Below are positions 1-10,605 of a stretch of DNA of 64,000 bases, one piece after another. A program made the translations under genes and the position numbers. Origin of the DNA: Lathyrus oleraceus (Eukaryota > Streptophyta > Magnoliopsida > Fabales > Fabaceae); assembly GCF_024323335.1 (NCBI RefSeq), contig NC_066584.1, positions 424,662,319-424,726,318 on the forward strand. The letters are read 5' to 3'. Below the pieces are notes generated by a model. That model did no database searches. It saw only the letters and a program-made list of their open reading frames with translations, and was not told the origin of the DNA. Numbering within the stretch: the first letter of the stretch is position 1; every line of letters starts with the position of its first letter.

Positions 1-553
1 GAGATTAATTACCTTAATCATCCTTCAATGCTCAAGATTCTGACATTAACATCACTCAACGGTCTGCTCACTACTCCTATATAAAGGACGGAACGCCATC
101 CAAAGACAACACCGGGAAACACACGAGAATACAATACTTCTGCCATTCGTTATTTCTTCTCTCACGAGCTGCTGCTCTAACGTGGGAATATTTCTTGCTC
201 TTATCTTGTGTAATATCTGCTTATTGTTAGAAGCATTATTCATTACTGTAATCATACTATTGCTAAGATAATTCCTCAAGTGACTTGTGAAGTCTGAAAA
301 CTTGAGAGGGCTAAGGGATCATTTTTTCTCTTAGACGGTTGTTTGTGTAATCTTTCAAGATTAGTGGATTAAGTCCTTTTTGAAGGAGAAATCACCTTGG
401 CCGGGTGGACTGGAGTAGCTTTTAATTTCAAGCGAACCAATATAAAATTCTGTGTTGAACTCTTTTGTTTCTGCATGTGTCTAAGTTCTAAAAAGTTTTT
501 ATTTTCCTAAAAACAATTCAAACCCCCCTTTCTTGTTTTTCTCTATCTTTAAT
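1..553 (+). repeat. Partial 5' LTR and leader of Copia-A
   Basis: This stretch lies upstream of a Met-type primer-binding site and contains a TATA box followed by a typical transcribed leader. Its left end is outside the window and no second copy is present, so the exact LTR end (a few bases before 554) cannot be fixed. Confidence 0.6.
78..86 (+). promoter_or_regulatory. TATA box of Copia-A 5' LTR
   Basis: TATATAAAG sits within the partial LTR about 470 bp upstream of the primer-binding site, the expected position for an LTR Pol II promoter. Confidence 0.55.
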
Positions 554-565
554 TGGTATCATAGC
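554..565 (+). other. Primer-binding site of Copia-A (tRNA-iMet type)
   Basis: TGGTATCATAGC differs by one base from TGGTATCAGAGC, the complement of the plant initiator-Met tRNA 3' end used by most copia elements. Confidence 0.7.
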
Positions 566-1216
566 TTCGGCTCTATTATTGATTTTCTAATCAAACACTT
601 AACAATGTAGAGAGATCCAGCATGAGAAAAACACTATGGCCAACACCAATGAAAGAGATAGTTACAATGTTAAACCTCCAATCTTTGATGGAGAAAAATT
701 TGATTACTAGAAAGATAGAATTGAAAGTTTCTTTCTGGGCTATGATGTTGATTTGTGGGACATAGTTACTATTGGCTACATACCTCCTGTATCTGACGAT
801 GGCGTTGCCATTACCAGAAGAAAGATGACAGATGATCAGAAGCGCGACTTTAAAAACCATCACAAAGCTATAACAATACTGCTGAATGCCATTTCCTACA
901 ATGAATATGAAAAGATCACCAACAGGGAAACAACTAAAGAAATACTTGACTCCCTGAGGATGACTCGCAAAGGAAATTCTCAAGTCAAAGAGACAAAGGC
1001 TCTGGCTCTAATTCATAAATATGAAGCCTTTAAGATGGAGGACGATGAAGCTATGAGGTAATGTTCTCTAGATTTCAAACTTTAATTGCAGGACTCAAGG
1101 TTCTGGATAAAGGCTACACAACTGCAGATCATGTCAAAAAGATAGTCAGAAGCCTGCCAAAGAAGTGGAGACCCATGGTTACAACATTAAAATTGTCAAA
1201 GGATCTGAACAATATC

Positions 1217-1638
1217 TGTAACACCCGAGGTCGGAGAGGCCGAAGAGTGGTTACATGTAACATCCGCGGGTGATAGGAGTGGTTGTCGATGCATGAGGCA
1301 TGACAATGAGACACTCCTAGCAGCTTCTAGGGGAAAAACTGAATTCACATCAGAATGAGAGGGATCCTGAGGCTATGCAAGTATGGGACTGCATGGTTGA
1401 ATGAAGGCTTATAAGGATTAATTGGTACTACCTATACCAACAAGATGCATCTTTTTTTCGGTAGCCTAACAGATAAGAACTCCATAGTTAAGCGTGCTTG
1501 ACTTGGAGTAGTATTTGGATGGGTGACCTCCTGGGAAGTTTCCCGGGAAGCGTGTGAGTGAGGACAAAACATGCTGAAAAGACCCGTGTTAGTTTGTGGG
1601 GTCAGTCAGTAATTCTGAAGGCAGATTGGGATGTTATA
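1217..1638 (+). repeat. Cassandra 5' LTR
   Basis: First copy of the 422-bp LTR, preceded by TSD ATATC. The 5S-like segment is at about 1444-1565. Confidence 0.9.
1444..1565 (+). other. 5S-rRNA-like segment in Cassandra 5' LTR, Pol III box A and box C preserved
   Basis: Box A, AGTTAAGCGTGCTTG (1486-1500), and the box C region GGATGGGTGACCTCCTGG (1517-1534) match plant 5S rRNA, while the flanks have diverged. It is not a functional 5S gene: the 5' third differs strongly from rRNA. It could still recruit Pol III factors, as proposed for Cassandra. Confidence 0.85.
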
Positions 1639-1640
1639 AA

Positions 1641-1652
1641 TGGTATCAGAGA
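1641..1652 (+). other. Primer-binding site of Cassandra (tRNA-iMet type)
   Basis: TGGTATCAGAGA starts two bases after the 5' LTR and matches the Met-tRNA 3'-end complement except for its last base. Confidence 0.85.
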
Positions 1653-1709
1653 CATACCTCTCCCAGTACGATGTGGTTCGGGGACGAACCAAGCGGAAGC
1701 TGGTAGGCA

Positions 1710-2132
1710 TGTAACACCCAAGGTCGGAGAGGCCGAAGAGTGGTTACATGTAACATCCGAGGGTGATAGGAGTGGTTGTCGATGCATGAGGCATGACAAT
1801 GAGACACTCCTAGTAGCTTCTAGGGGAAAAACTGAATTCACATCGGAATGAGAGGGATCCTGAGGCTATGCAAGTATGGGACTGCATGGTTGAATGAAGG
1901 CTTATAAGGGATTAATTGGTACTACCTATACCAACAAGATGCATCTTCTTTTCGGTAGCCTAACAGATAAAAACTCCATAGTTAAGCGTGTTTGACTTGG
2001 AGTAGTATTTGGATGGGTGACCTCCTGGGAAGTTTCCTGGGAAGCGTGTGAGTGAGGACAAAACATGCTAAAAAGACTCGTATTGGTTTGTGGGGTCAGT
2101 TAGTAATCCTGAAAGCAGTTTGGGATGTTACA
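1710..2132 (+). repeat. Cassandra 3' LTR, with a second 5S-like segment
   Basis: Second LTR copy, ending TTACA and followed by TSD ATATC (2133-2137). Box C (2011-2028) is identical to the first copy; box A (1980-1994) has one C to T change, giving GTGTTTG. Confidence 0.9.
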
Positions 2133-2160
2133 ATATCAGCCTTGAAGAACTCGTCAGTTC

Positions 2161-2560
2161 ACTCAGAAGTCACGAGATAGAAATTGAGGAAGATGAGCCT
2201 TAAAAGAAGATCAAATATGTAGCGCTAAAGTCCAGATCTGAAAGACGCAAACCAGAAAGGAACAAAGCCTTCCAAGCTGAAGAGGAAGACAATGACGACT
2301 CTGAAAAGGAAAACTCTAACGATGAAGAAGAGTTATCCCTTTTGACCAAAAGAGTAAAACACTCAGAAGTTACGAGATAGAACTTGAGGAAGATGAGCCT
2401 CAAAAGAAGATCAAATCTGTAGCACTAAAGTCCAGATCTGAAAGACGCAAACCAGAAAGGAACAAAGCCTTCCAAGCTGAAGAGGAAGACAATGACGACT
2501 CTGAAAAGAAAGACTCTGACGATGAAGAAGAGTTATCCCTTTTGACCAAAAGAGTAAAAC
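2161..2560 (+). repeat. 200-bp tandem duplication inside Copia-A gag
   Basis: Bases 2161-2360 and 2361-2560 are two copies of the acidic linker just upstream of the CCHC knuckle, starting ACTCAGAAGT and ending AGAGTAAAAC. The period of exactly 200 bp is not a multiple of three, so it shifts the frame. The first copy has more point changes. Confidence 0.9.
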
Positions 2561-3489
2561 AAATCTGGAGAAAAAGGAACAACAACTTCAGAAGACCAAG
2601 ACCCAAGGGAGATCGCTCAGAATCAACTTCCAGAGGTAAATCTAACAAAGAAATAACATGCTATAAATGTAAGGAAACAGGTCATTACAGAAACGAATGT
2701 CCAAAGCTGAAGAAGGAAAGCTCCAAAAGAGAAATTTTTAAGAAAATCTCCTTCAAGACCAAAAAGGGACTGATGGCCACCTAGGACGACAGTGGATCTG
2801 ATTCCCCTGAATCAGACTCTAAAGAACAGGAAAATGTTGCCTTCATGGCTACCACCTCTAGAAACACACTAGATGGAGAATCTGATCCTGAAGAGGTATT
2901 TTCTGATCTTTCTCGCTCAGACCTTGAATGATGCCTTTCTGAATCTTTGAACTCATATCAGAAACTTAAACAAAAATTTAAAGCACTAAAAAAGGTTCTT
3001 GAAGGAACCATTGAAGAATGTGATAAGCTTGAGATGACAGTTTCAGAACTAAAAGATGAAAATCTAAATCTGACAAAAGAAAGAGACTTCACAAATAAAC
3101 AATGTTTAAAACTTGAAGAAACTTTATCTCAAGCCCCACAAACTTCTAACACAATGATATATAAATATGAAAAATCTTTTCAAAAGTTTCTGAAAAATGG
3201 GATAGAAAGAAGAAGAATGGCATTCATGATTTATGGAGTCAGTCATAATAATAAAAGAGGAATATGGTATGATCCTAGTGAAGATAAAACTTCCACAGAT
3301 GACAAACCCAAATCTCCTTTTTCTTATCACTACACACATGCACAAGCACAACATTTTGATAATGCTAGAAAACCCAAAGTTCTAAGAAACTCTGGGAAAA
3401 CTAATCACAAAGGACCCAAAAGATTCTGGGTACCAAAGGATAAGATTGTTTATGTTGCAGATATCTTATGCAGCATAGTTAAGACACCA

Positions 3490-4985
3490 ATCATGGTACC
3501 TGGACTTTGGATGCTCGGGACACATGACGGGAAGAAAGTATATGTTCCAAAGCGTAGAACTTAAAGATGCTAGCTTCGTAGGTTTCAGAGGAAATCAGAA
3601 AGGAAGAATCAGAGGCTTCGGAACTATTGGTAATGGAACTCTTCCCTCTATATCTAATATTCTCTACGTAGAAGGATTAATGCATAACTTGTTATCAATA
3701 AGCTAATTAAGTGATAACGGTTATGATGTAATCTTCAATCAAAAAACATGTAAAGCAATTAATCAGAATAATGGAACAGTTCTATTCACTGGCAAGAGGA
3801 AAAACAACATTTACAAAATAAATCTTTCAGATCTAAAAGATCAAAATGTAAAATGTTTGATGTCTGTTCACGAAGAGCAATGGGTATGGCATAGACGCTT
3901 GGGCCGCATTAGCATGAGAAAACTTTCTCAGCTAAATAAACTCGAGTTAGTCAGAGGTCTACCTAAGCTGAAGTTTTCTTCAGATGCTCTATGTGAGGCA
4001 TGTTAGAAAGGAAAATTTTCTAAAACATCTTTTAAAAAGAAAAATGTTGTTTCCACCTCAAAGCCTCTGGAACTTCTTCATATTGACCTTTTTGGGCCTG
4101 TTAAGATAGCGTCAGTCAATGGAAAGAAGTATGGACTGATCATTATTGATGATTTTAGTCGCTAGACATGGGTAAAATTCCTAATGAACAAGAGTGAGTC
4201 TCACTTTGTATTCACTAGCCTACTTTCTGTTCTAAAGTGCAAAATGAATTTGGCTATAAAATTATCAGAGTCAAAAGTGATCATGATGGCGAATTCGAAA
4301 ATAAGTTCTTTGAAGAACTGTTTGACTCTAATGGAATATCCCATGATTTCTACTTCCCTAGAACTCCATAACAAAATGGAGTTGTAGAAAGGAAGAATAG
4401 GACACTCCAAGAAATGGCCAGAACCATGATCAATGAAACAAACGTGGCCAAGCACTTTTGGGCTGAAGTAGTAAATACAACGTGTTACATTCTTAATAGA
4501 ATATCTATAAGACATATTCTGGAAAATACTCCCTATGAACTGTGTAAGGTAAGAAAACCCAACATTTCTTATTTCCATCCTTTTGGATGCTCTTGTTTTA
4601 TTCTCAATACTAAAGAATATCTGAACAAGTTTGATTTAAAATCACAAAAAGGTATTATGTTAGGATACTCAGAACGCTCTAAAGGCTACAAAGTATACAA
4701 CATAGAAACCAAAATTATGGAAGAATCAATACATGTTAGATTTGATGATAAGCTTGACCCTGAAAAGTCAAAGCTAGTTGAGAAACTTGCAGATTTAGAG
4801 ATAACTCTTGCAGGCTCTGACAAAAAGACTAAAGCATCAGAAGAATCTGAGAAACAAAGTCCAGATGCAACTGAAGTCTCAAATATCCAGAAAAGATCAA
4901 AAAGTCGCCCTAACATCTCCGAAGATTTGATTATGGGAAACAAGGATGAACCTGTCAGAACTAGGTCAACATTCAAAGTATCTGA
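3490..4985 (+). pseudogene. Copia-A protease remnant, GAG-pre-integrase and integrase
   Basis: The protease active-site segment near 3500-3525 keeps the following HMTG text but has lost the expected Asp-Ser-Gly: the frame reads D-A-R and then breaks. The GAG-pre-integrase zinc motif follows at 3880-4010: WHRRLGR has Arg in place of the second His, and CEAC is followed by a TAG. The integrase core (4075-4400) keeps Asp in HIDLFG, Asp in SDHDGEF and Glu in VVERKN, but a TAG interrupts DDFSR and a TAA precedes QNGVV. The C-terminal part is open at 4414-5058. Integrase would insert the cDNA; this copy cannot be expressed. Confidence 0.85.
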
Positions 4986-5049
4986 AGAAACTTCTCTAGG
5001 ATTAGTATCTCTAATCGAGCCTACTTCCTGTGATGAGGCACTTCAAGAT

Positions 5050-5739
5050 AACTACTAGGTTTTGGCAATGAAAGAAGAACTGGATCAATTCTCAAAGAAT
5101 GATGTCTGGGATCTTGTCCCAAAGCCTAAAGGAACTCACATTATTGGAACAAGATGGGTATTCAGAAACAAACTGAATGAAAAAGGAGAAGTAGTCAGAA
5201 ACAAAGCACGAATGGTGTCACAAGGTTACAGTCAACAAGAAGGCATTGACTACAATGAAACCTTTTCCCCATTTGCCAGGTTAGAATCTATTCGTTTACT
5301 TATTTCATTTGCTGTAAATCATTCCATCAAACTATATCAGATGGATGTCAAGAGTGCATTCCTTAATGGTTATATATCAGAAGAAGTGTATGTCAATCAA
5401 CCTCCAGGATTTGAAAATTCTAAATGTCCAGAACACGTTTTTAAACTAAAGATATCACTGTATGGACTAAAACAAGCTCCTAGAGCTTGGTATGAAAGAT
5501 TAAGTAACTTTCTCCTGGAACATGATTTTATTAGAGGAAAGGTTGACTCTACCCTCTTCTGTAAAAACATTAGAAATGATCTCATGATATGCCAGATATA
5601 TGTTGATGATATTATTTTTGGTTCAGCTAACCCCTCTGTGTGTCAAGAATTTTCTGAGCTAATGCAGGCAGAATTTGAAATGAGTTTAATGCAAGAACTA
5701 AAGTTCTTTCTGGGAATTCAAATCAATCAAGCTTCATAA
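5050..5739 (+). pseudogene. Copia-A reverse transcriptase
   Basis: An open stretch of about 225 codons covers the RVT_2 (copia) domain: WDLVPKP, GTRWVF, the QMDVKSAFLNG block with a catalytic Asp, SLYGLKQAPRAWY, and YVDDIIFGSAN with the catalytic Asp pair near 5600-5620. The catalytic residues are intact. A TAG just upstream (about 5056) replaces a Trp and cuts it from integrase, and a TAA at 5737 cuts it from RNase H. Confidence 0.9.
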
Positions 5740-6546
5740 GCTACTTATGTATATCAAAGTAAGTACATAAAAGACATTCTGAATAAATTCGAAATGGCAG
5801 AATGCAAACCTGCTAAGACACCCATGCATCCAACCTGCATTCTGGAGAAAGAAAAAACTAGTAAGAAGGTTTGTCAGAAGCTCTATCGTGGTATGATAGG
5901 CTATTTTCTCTATCTAACTGCTACACGCCCTGATATTCTTTTTAGTGTATGTCTTTGCGCCAGATTCCAATCAGATCCTAGGGAATCTCACTTAACAGTT
6001 GTTAAAAGAATCCTAAGGTATCTGAAAGGAACCCCTAACCTTGGCCTGATGTATGAGAAAACATCAGAGTATAGGCTCTCTGGTTATTGTGATGCATATT
6101 ATGCAGGGGACGCAATGGAACGCAAAAGCACATCTGGGAACTGTCAGTTCCTAGGAAATAATCTCATATCGTGGGCTAGCAAAAGATAGTTAACCATCAG
6201 ACTGTCTACTGTAGAAGCAAAATATATATCAGTGTCATTTTGCACTACTCAGATGCTCTGGATGAAAAATCAACTAGAAGACCTTCTGATCTTTGAGAGT
6301 AACGTTCCTATCTTCTGTGATAATATTGCTGCCATCTGTTTAAGTATGAATCATATCTTGCATTCCAGAGCTAAGCACATAGAAATAAAACATCATTTTA
6401 CCAGAGGCTATGTTCAGAAAGGGGTAATATCATTAAAATTTATTGATACAAACCATCAATGGGCTGACATTTTTATTAAACCACTAGCTGAAGACAAATT
6501 CTCTTTTATTTTGAAATTTTTAAACATTCAAATTTGCCCAGAATAA
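5740..6546 (+). pseudogene. Copia-A RNase H
   Basis: RNase H removes the RNA strand during reverse transcription. GYCDAYYAGD, STVEAKY, FCDNIAAI and WADIFIKP keep all four acidic residues. A TAG after WASKR (about 6187) splits the domain. It ends with a TAA at 6544. Similarity to the RNase H of Copia-C supports the SIRE-type grouping of both. Confidence 0.88.
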
Positions 6547-6710
6547 CCCAAATGTGCTTCTCTGAAATAGAAAAATAAGGCTCTGAATTAAACATCTAGT
6601 GTCTGGATCTAGCTCTGATACTTCTACCAGTTAGGAGTTATCTGAATCAGAAATCCTTAGGATCTAATCCTTTGGTATTCCTGAATGAAATTCTGGTATC
6701 AGATATGAGA
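6547..6710 (+). other. Copia-A 3' non-coding remnant up to junction with Copia-C
   Basis: No open frame or LTR-like terminus is seen. The switch to opposite-strand LTR sequence occurs at about 6711 (TGTCGAAGG). The five bases before it, TGAGA, would be the predicted TSD; its partner would be outside the window. Confidence 0.45.
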
Positions 6711-7658
6711 TGTCGAAGGTAATGTCACAACACTAATATCTAAACAACAAATAAAATATAAACAGGATAAAAACAAAGAAACAATTGAACAAGCGACACA
6801 AGCAATTGTTAATCCAGTTCAGTGCAAACTCACCTACGTCTAGGGGCTACCAAGCCAGGAAGGAAATCCACTAAACAAAATTAGTTCAAAGACTCTCCAT
6901 AAACAACTTCAAGTTATAGTCTTTTCACTTAATCTCTACCCGTGTGACTTCTATCTAAGAACTCTTAGATATGAGACCCTACTCACTCCCCCTCAATCAT
7001 AGCAGTGATATAAAAACAAATATAAAAGAAAGAAGACACACTTCAAGGACACATACTTGATCTTGCTTAAAAGCTTCAACCAAGTAAACAAACACTCGTG
7101 CTTCAAAGCTTAGAGTGGACAAAATACAACACAAAAGTCAGTCCAATTCATACATCAATAAGATGAATGAATGGCTCACAATACACAAGCTCACACAAGA
7201 CTAAAACCCAAAAAATCTCTCTCTTTATCGTTCGTCTCTTGTGTGTTTAAACCAGGTTTTACATGGCCTTTAAATAGAAGCTTTTGAATGGGCCTGGGCA
7301 GCATAAAACCCTAATTCTATTTTCCTTGCGTATCTTCTAAGAAACAACAACTAATCATCCCTTATTAGAAAATAGACAATCTGGTTTTAAATCAAATTAC
7401 TCTTTGAATAGCGCATTCAATCTTCACGTAATCACACACAGCTTTGCATGAAAAGCGCAATATTAAGATACATAACATTCAGACTGAATGTTCTGTATAG
7501 ACATGTCTTAACATCGGGTCTGACATCTTAGTTAAATCCTGCACAACCATATTTAAACATCCTGCAGGAAGCTGATATCACATGTCAAGACAACACGCAT
7601 GACAACTTGTGATAACACTAAGTTTTACCAAAATTGATGCGAACACAAAGAATCAACA
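6711..7658 (-). repeat. Copia-C 3' LTR
   Basis: On - it starts TGTTGATTC directly after a polypurine tract and ends ...TTCGACA at 6711. There is a TATA-like TATTTAAAG on - at about 7269-7277. The 5' partner is outside the window, so the low-coordinate end is inferred from TG...CA termini only. Confidence 0.65.
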
Positions 7659-7660
7659 AA

Positions 7661-7670
7661 CTCCCCCTTT
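7661..7670 (-). other. Polypurine tract of Copia-C
   Basis: On - the text AAAGGGGGAG lies immediately upstream of the 3' LTR, where plus-strand DNA synthesis is primed. Confidence 0.8.
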
Positions 7671-8132
7671 GGCAAATTTTGGCTAAAACATACATTAGAT
7701 CATATTTTCACAAGAAATCAATCAAAGTATCAGTTCAATAGTAGTAGAAGTAAACATACACACATTACTAGCAAAAATAGCAACTAGTAAACACACATGC
7801 GCTTGTGCTCAGAACACACCACCTCCTTTTCAGCTAGTCCACACTAAGCACCAATCTGTTTCACACAAACAGAACATTTCTCCCTCCCTCATAACATCAA
7901 ACATCAGCTATAGTTATAGCTACTTCTCCCCTTTTTTAGTTAAAAGAGACCAAAGAGACAAAATAAATGTCTATTCAGTCATAAACCAAAATGTTAAAAG
8001 TTAAGGGTTACAAAATCAAGTACACATTCAGCTGTAAGCAAGCTGAGATACAAACCAACAAAATATGAATACAACAGAACATAATTGCCAAAATCAAGAA
8101 AATCCATCAAATGGGGGCCAAATTCAAAGGAG
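7671..8132 (-). other. Copia-C 3' untranslated region between envelope-like ORF and polypurine tract
   Basis: AT-rich, with no open frame of note on either strand. Confidence 0.6.
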
Positions 8133-10041
8133 CTAATCAGAGGAGCTTGAGCTTGCAAATTCATCAACATCAGAAACAGAATTGCCACTTGTCTCATCAT
8201 TAGTTGCATACCTCTCACTAGAGGTGTGGGCTTCAGCTTCCTTAGCATGTTCACTATTCTCACCTTCAGCTTGCTCCAAGCTTGCAATCAGGGCTTCCAA
8301 CGATTCTTTCCTAGCTGTTGATACCCTTATCCCTTCACCCAACTCTTTACAAGTCTCCTTCAGCTCAATAATAGTTCCATCTTTTGAGGCTGGCTTTTTC
8401 ATAGCAGATGTCATGACAATGTCTTCGACATGACTGCCTTCAAACAGTTTATAGTGCACTGACAGAGCAGGTTTTCTTCTACTTGGTAAATCATTAAAAC
8501 TCAGAATACCAGGGTGTTGATTCAGGATAATCCCACAAATCATAGAGGGAAAGGAAATAGGCAACTTAACTGCATTAGTAGATGCATGCTTGGCAATTTG
8601 TTCAAACATAAATCTACCATAGTCAAAACTCATTTTGGTTCCAACAACAAAAATAAATCTTCCAAGGGTATAAGCAATAGTGGAAATGTGGTTGGTAGGC
8701 ACCTAATTTACAGCTCCTATTTTATGCAATATTGCATACTTGACAGTTAACTTCCCAGCAGGAAGATACTTTTTAATAGGCCACCCTTTCACCTGCCTTG
8801 CTTTAATTTCTCTATAGACCTCATTGTCTGTAGCTTCCAATTCACCTGCACCTTTAACTCTTCTTCCCAGAAAATTGTTAATAACAGTGGGAGAGAAAGT
8901 GATACACTTACCTCTCACAAATACTTTGCAAAATTCCTTGTTGTTCTTATCAGCAATATCCTCAGGAATGTTGACAATGAATTCCTTAACCAAACCCTCA
9001 TAGCACTGAGACAACCCATCCACAGTCTTCATCAACCAAACAGTCTTTATTAGGTCCATGACCTCCTTGACTTTAACAACATCCTTTCCTAACTCCCTTT
9101 CTACAGCCACCCTTCTTTTAATCACAAACTTCCATTTGGCAGCTCCATACTCAAGATGGAAAGAGATATTATCCAAATGCACATCAGCAACTTTCACAGG
9201 GGACTTCCTCACAGGGGTCTTCTTCACAGGAGAGATGTCAGGGACATCTTCCTCAACATCTTTTTTAGACTCATAAACTTCTCTAACCTTCCTCTTCTTC
9301 ACATCAACCTTGCTCCAAGATTTTGAAGGACCAACACCAACAACCTTCTTAGCTGTTCTAGCTGACATCAGTTCAGCCACAAATCTTCCTTTTCTAGTCT
9401 TCATACGCTTAGCCACACTTGGCTTTAAGTGATGAAGTAAGCTATTCTCTTGATCATCAAACCTATCATCTTCTAGGTCAATGACAATGTTTGCAACATC
9501 ATGCTTCTCAGAATGGGAAGCATTGGCAGTTTTAGATGCCACATATTTTCCTTTACCAGACACAATTTGCTCTAGGGAGCACAAACCTTCAGCAGCCATG
9601 TCCTTCTCATAACTGGTGGAATCGTCATTCTTCTCACTATATTGTTCAACCTCATGAGAGGGGTACATTTTAGACAGGGGAGTAGAGACTCCCTTCACAG
9701 AATGTCCTTCCTTAAGGATTCTAGTGACTAGGTTTCTTATGACACGATCAATGTGGTGTAAATCTTCCTTAGAACTAGTGGCATGAGTTGAGCTAGAATG
9801 GATACTAGAGGTGTTACCTTTATTGGGGGCATGCAGAAGCTGAGGCATCCATGGGATGGTTTAAATCAAGGGCTTCGCAGGGAATAACTGATAGAGGAAC
9901 CACATCCAAAATCTCATCATCGTGAATGTCCATGGAAGAAGCGCTAACCTTGTGAGTAGACTTAGTAGTTTTTGAATCAGATGTAGTTTGATGTTGTGAC
10001 ATCTTGATGTTTCTATGGAAAAATTTCAGTTTCCCTAGCAA
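8133..10041 (-). pseudogene. Copia-C envelope-like third ORF
   Basis: Three open blocks (10041-9820, 9848-8703, 8702-8133) together span about 630 codons; a frame change near 9840 and one TAG at about 8703 (in place of Trp) break them. The likely start is the internal Met at about 10002 (MSQHQTT). The N-terminal half is Ser/Lys-rich and charged, with a KKTPVRKSPVK repeat. The middle block (VKEFIVNIPEDIADKN and following) is the conserved core of plant 'envelope-like'/'putative plant transposon' proteins linked to SIRE-type elements (family knowledge). The C-terminus is a Glu-rich probable coil ending in a Ser/Asp tail. I see no convincing signal peptide or membrane span, so an envelope role is unproven. 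Confidence 0.75.
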
Positions 10042-10211
10042 AGGAATGTGAGGAAGAAGCAGGAAGTCGGAAAAGTTGGAGTAGGTAGTGAGGTTACGTG
10101 TGAAAAGGTAATAGATGGTATTTCCAAAACTAGGTGATGATTTACCATAATGGAGGCGCTTTATTTTAGCACATAGACACTACTTTGCTTACTTTTCCCA
10201 CTCCATATTAA

Positions 10212-10605
10212 TTACTACAAGTCTTCATAAATGCAAAGCCCTAATTTTCCTCTTAGGACTTCAAACTGATTTGCATCCAATGCCTTTGTAAAAATGTCAG
10301 CTAACTGCATCTTAGTAGCAACATGCTCTAAGGTTACAATCTTATCCTCCATGAGTTCTCTAATAAAATGGTGACAGATATCAATATGTTTTGTCCTGCT
10401 GTGTTGAATAGGATTCTTAGAAATGTTTATAGCACTCAGGTTGTCACAGTATAATGTCATGACATCTTGCGTGACATTGTATTCAATCAGCATTTGTTTC
10501 ATCCACACCAGTTGAGAACAACTACTTCCAGCTGCTATGTATTCAACTTCAGCAGTAGACAGAGACACGCAATTTTGCTTCTTACTAAACAATGACATTA
10601 AATTG
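10212..10605 (-). pseudogene. Copia-C RNase H, C-terminal part
   Basis: Keeps the SLSTAEVEY (Glu), LYCDNLSAI (Asp) and LADIFTKAL (Asp) blocks and ends with a normal TAG after IYEDL. The N-terminal part is at 35534-35705, separated by the Copia-B insertion at TSD AATTG (10601-10605). Confidence 0.88.

Larger units (their letters stand above)
1217..2132 (+). mobile_element. Cassandra-type TRIM carrying 5S-rRNA-like LTRs
   Basis: Two near-identical ~422-bp direct repeats (1217-1638 and 1710-2132) begin TGTAACACC and end TTA(C/T)A. They flank a ~70-bp interior with a Met-type primer-binding site. A 5-bp TSD, ATATC, is at 1212-1216 and 2133-2137. Each LTR holds a 5S-rRNA-like segment. Tiny size, no coding capacity and 5S sequence in the LTR are the hallmarks of Cassandra terminal-repeat retrotransposons in miniature (established family). 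The first LTR ends TATA rather than TACA, a C to T change. It inserted into the gag of Copia-A and depends on other elements for mobility. Confidence 0.92.
636..3490 (+). pseudogene. gag: Copia-A gag (broken, interrupted by Cassandra)
   Basis: Gag forms the virus-like particle and binds element RNA. The first ATG is at 636; a TAG at 707 replaces an expected Trp. The capsid (UBN2/Retrotran_gag) part runs to 1216 with a stop and frame change near 1061, is cut by Cassandra, and resumes at 2138. A 200-bp tandem duplication (2161-2560) shifts the frame. A CCHC knuckle (CYKC, then H and C) lies near 2660-2705. A Lys/Glu-rich coiled coil at 2947-3125 leads towards the protease. At least four stops or frameshifts make it non-functional. 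Confidence 0.8.
1..6710 (+). mobile_element. Copia-A: decayed SIRE/Maximus-type Ty1/copia element, left end outside window
   Basis: The domain order is 5' LTR (partial), primer-binding site, gag with one CCHC knuckle and a coiled-coil tail, protease remnant, integrase, reverse transcriptase and RNase H, all on +. This order (integrase before RT) defines Ty1/copia. The long gag with a C-terminal coiled coil and the RT text around YVDDIIFGSAN suggest the SIRE/Maximus lineage (family knowledge, not searched). Many stops and frameshifts make it non-autonomous. It is interrupted by a Cassandra TRIM at 1217-2132. The 3' LTR is absent: the sequence stops at about 6710, where the opposite-strand Copia-C begins, so its 3' end probably lies beyond the right edge of the window. 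Confidence 0.85.

Noticed and set aside
1444..1565. Functional 5S rRNA gene
   Set aside because: Only the internal-promoter half resembles 5S rRNA; the 5' third differs, it sits inside both LTRs of a TRIM, and there is no 5S tandem array.
6693..6704. Second primer-binding site (TGGTATCAGATA) near the Copia-A/Copia-C junction
   Set aside because: It is not preceded by a recognisable LTR end and has no matching LTR pair nearby; probably coincidence within Copia-A's tail.
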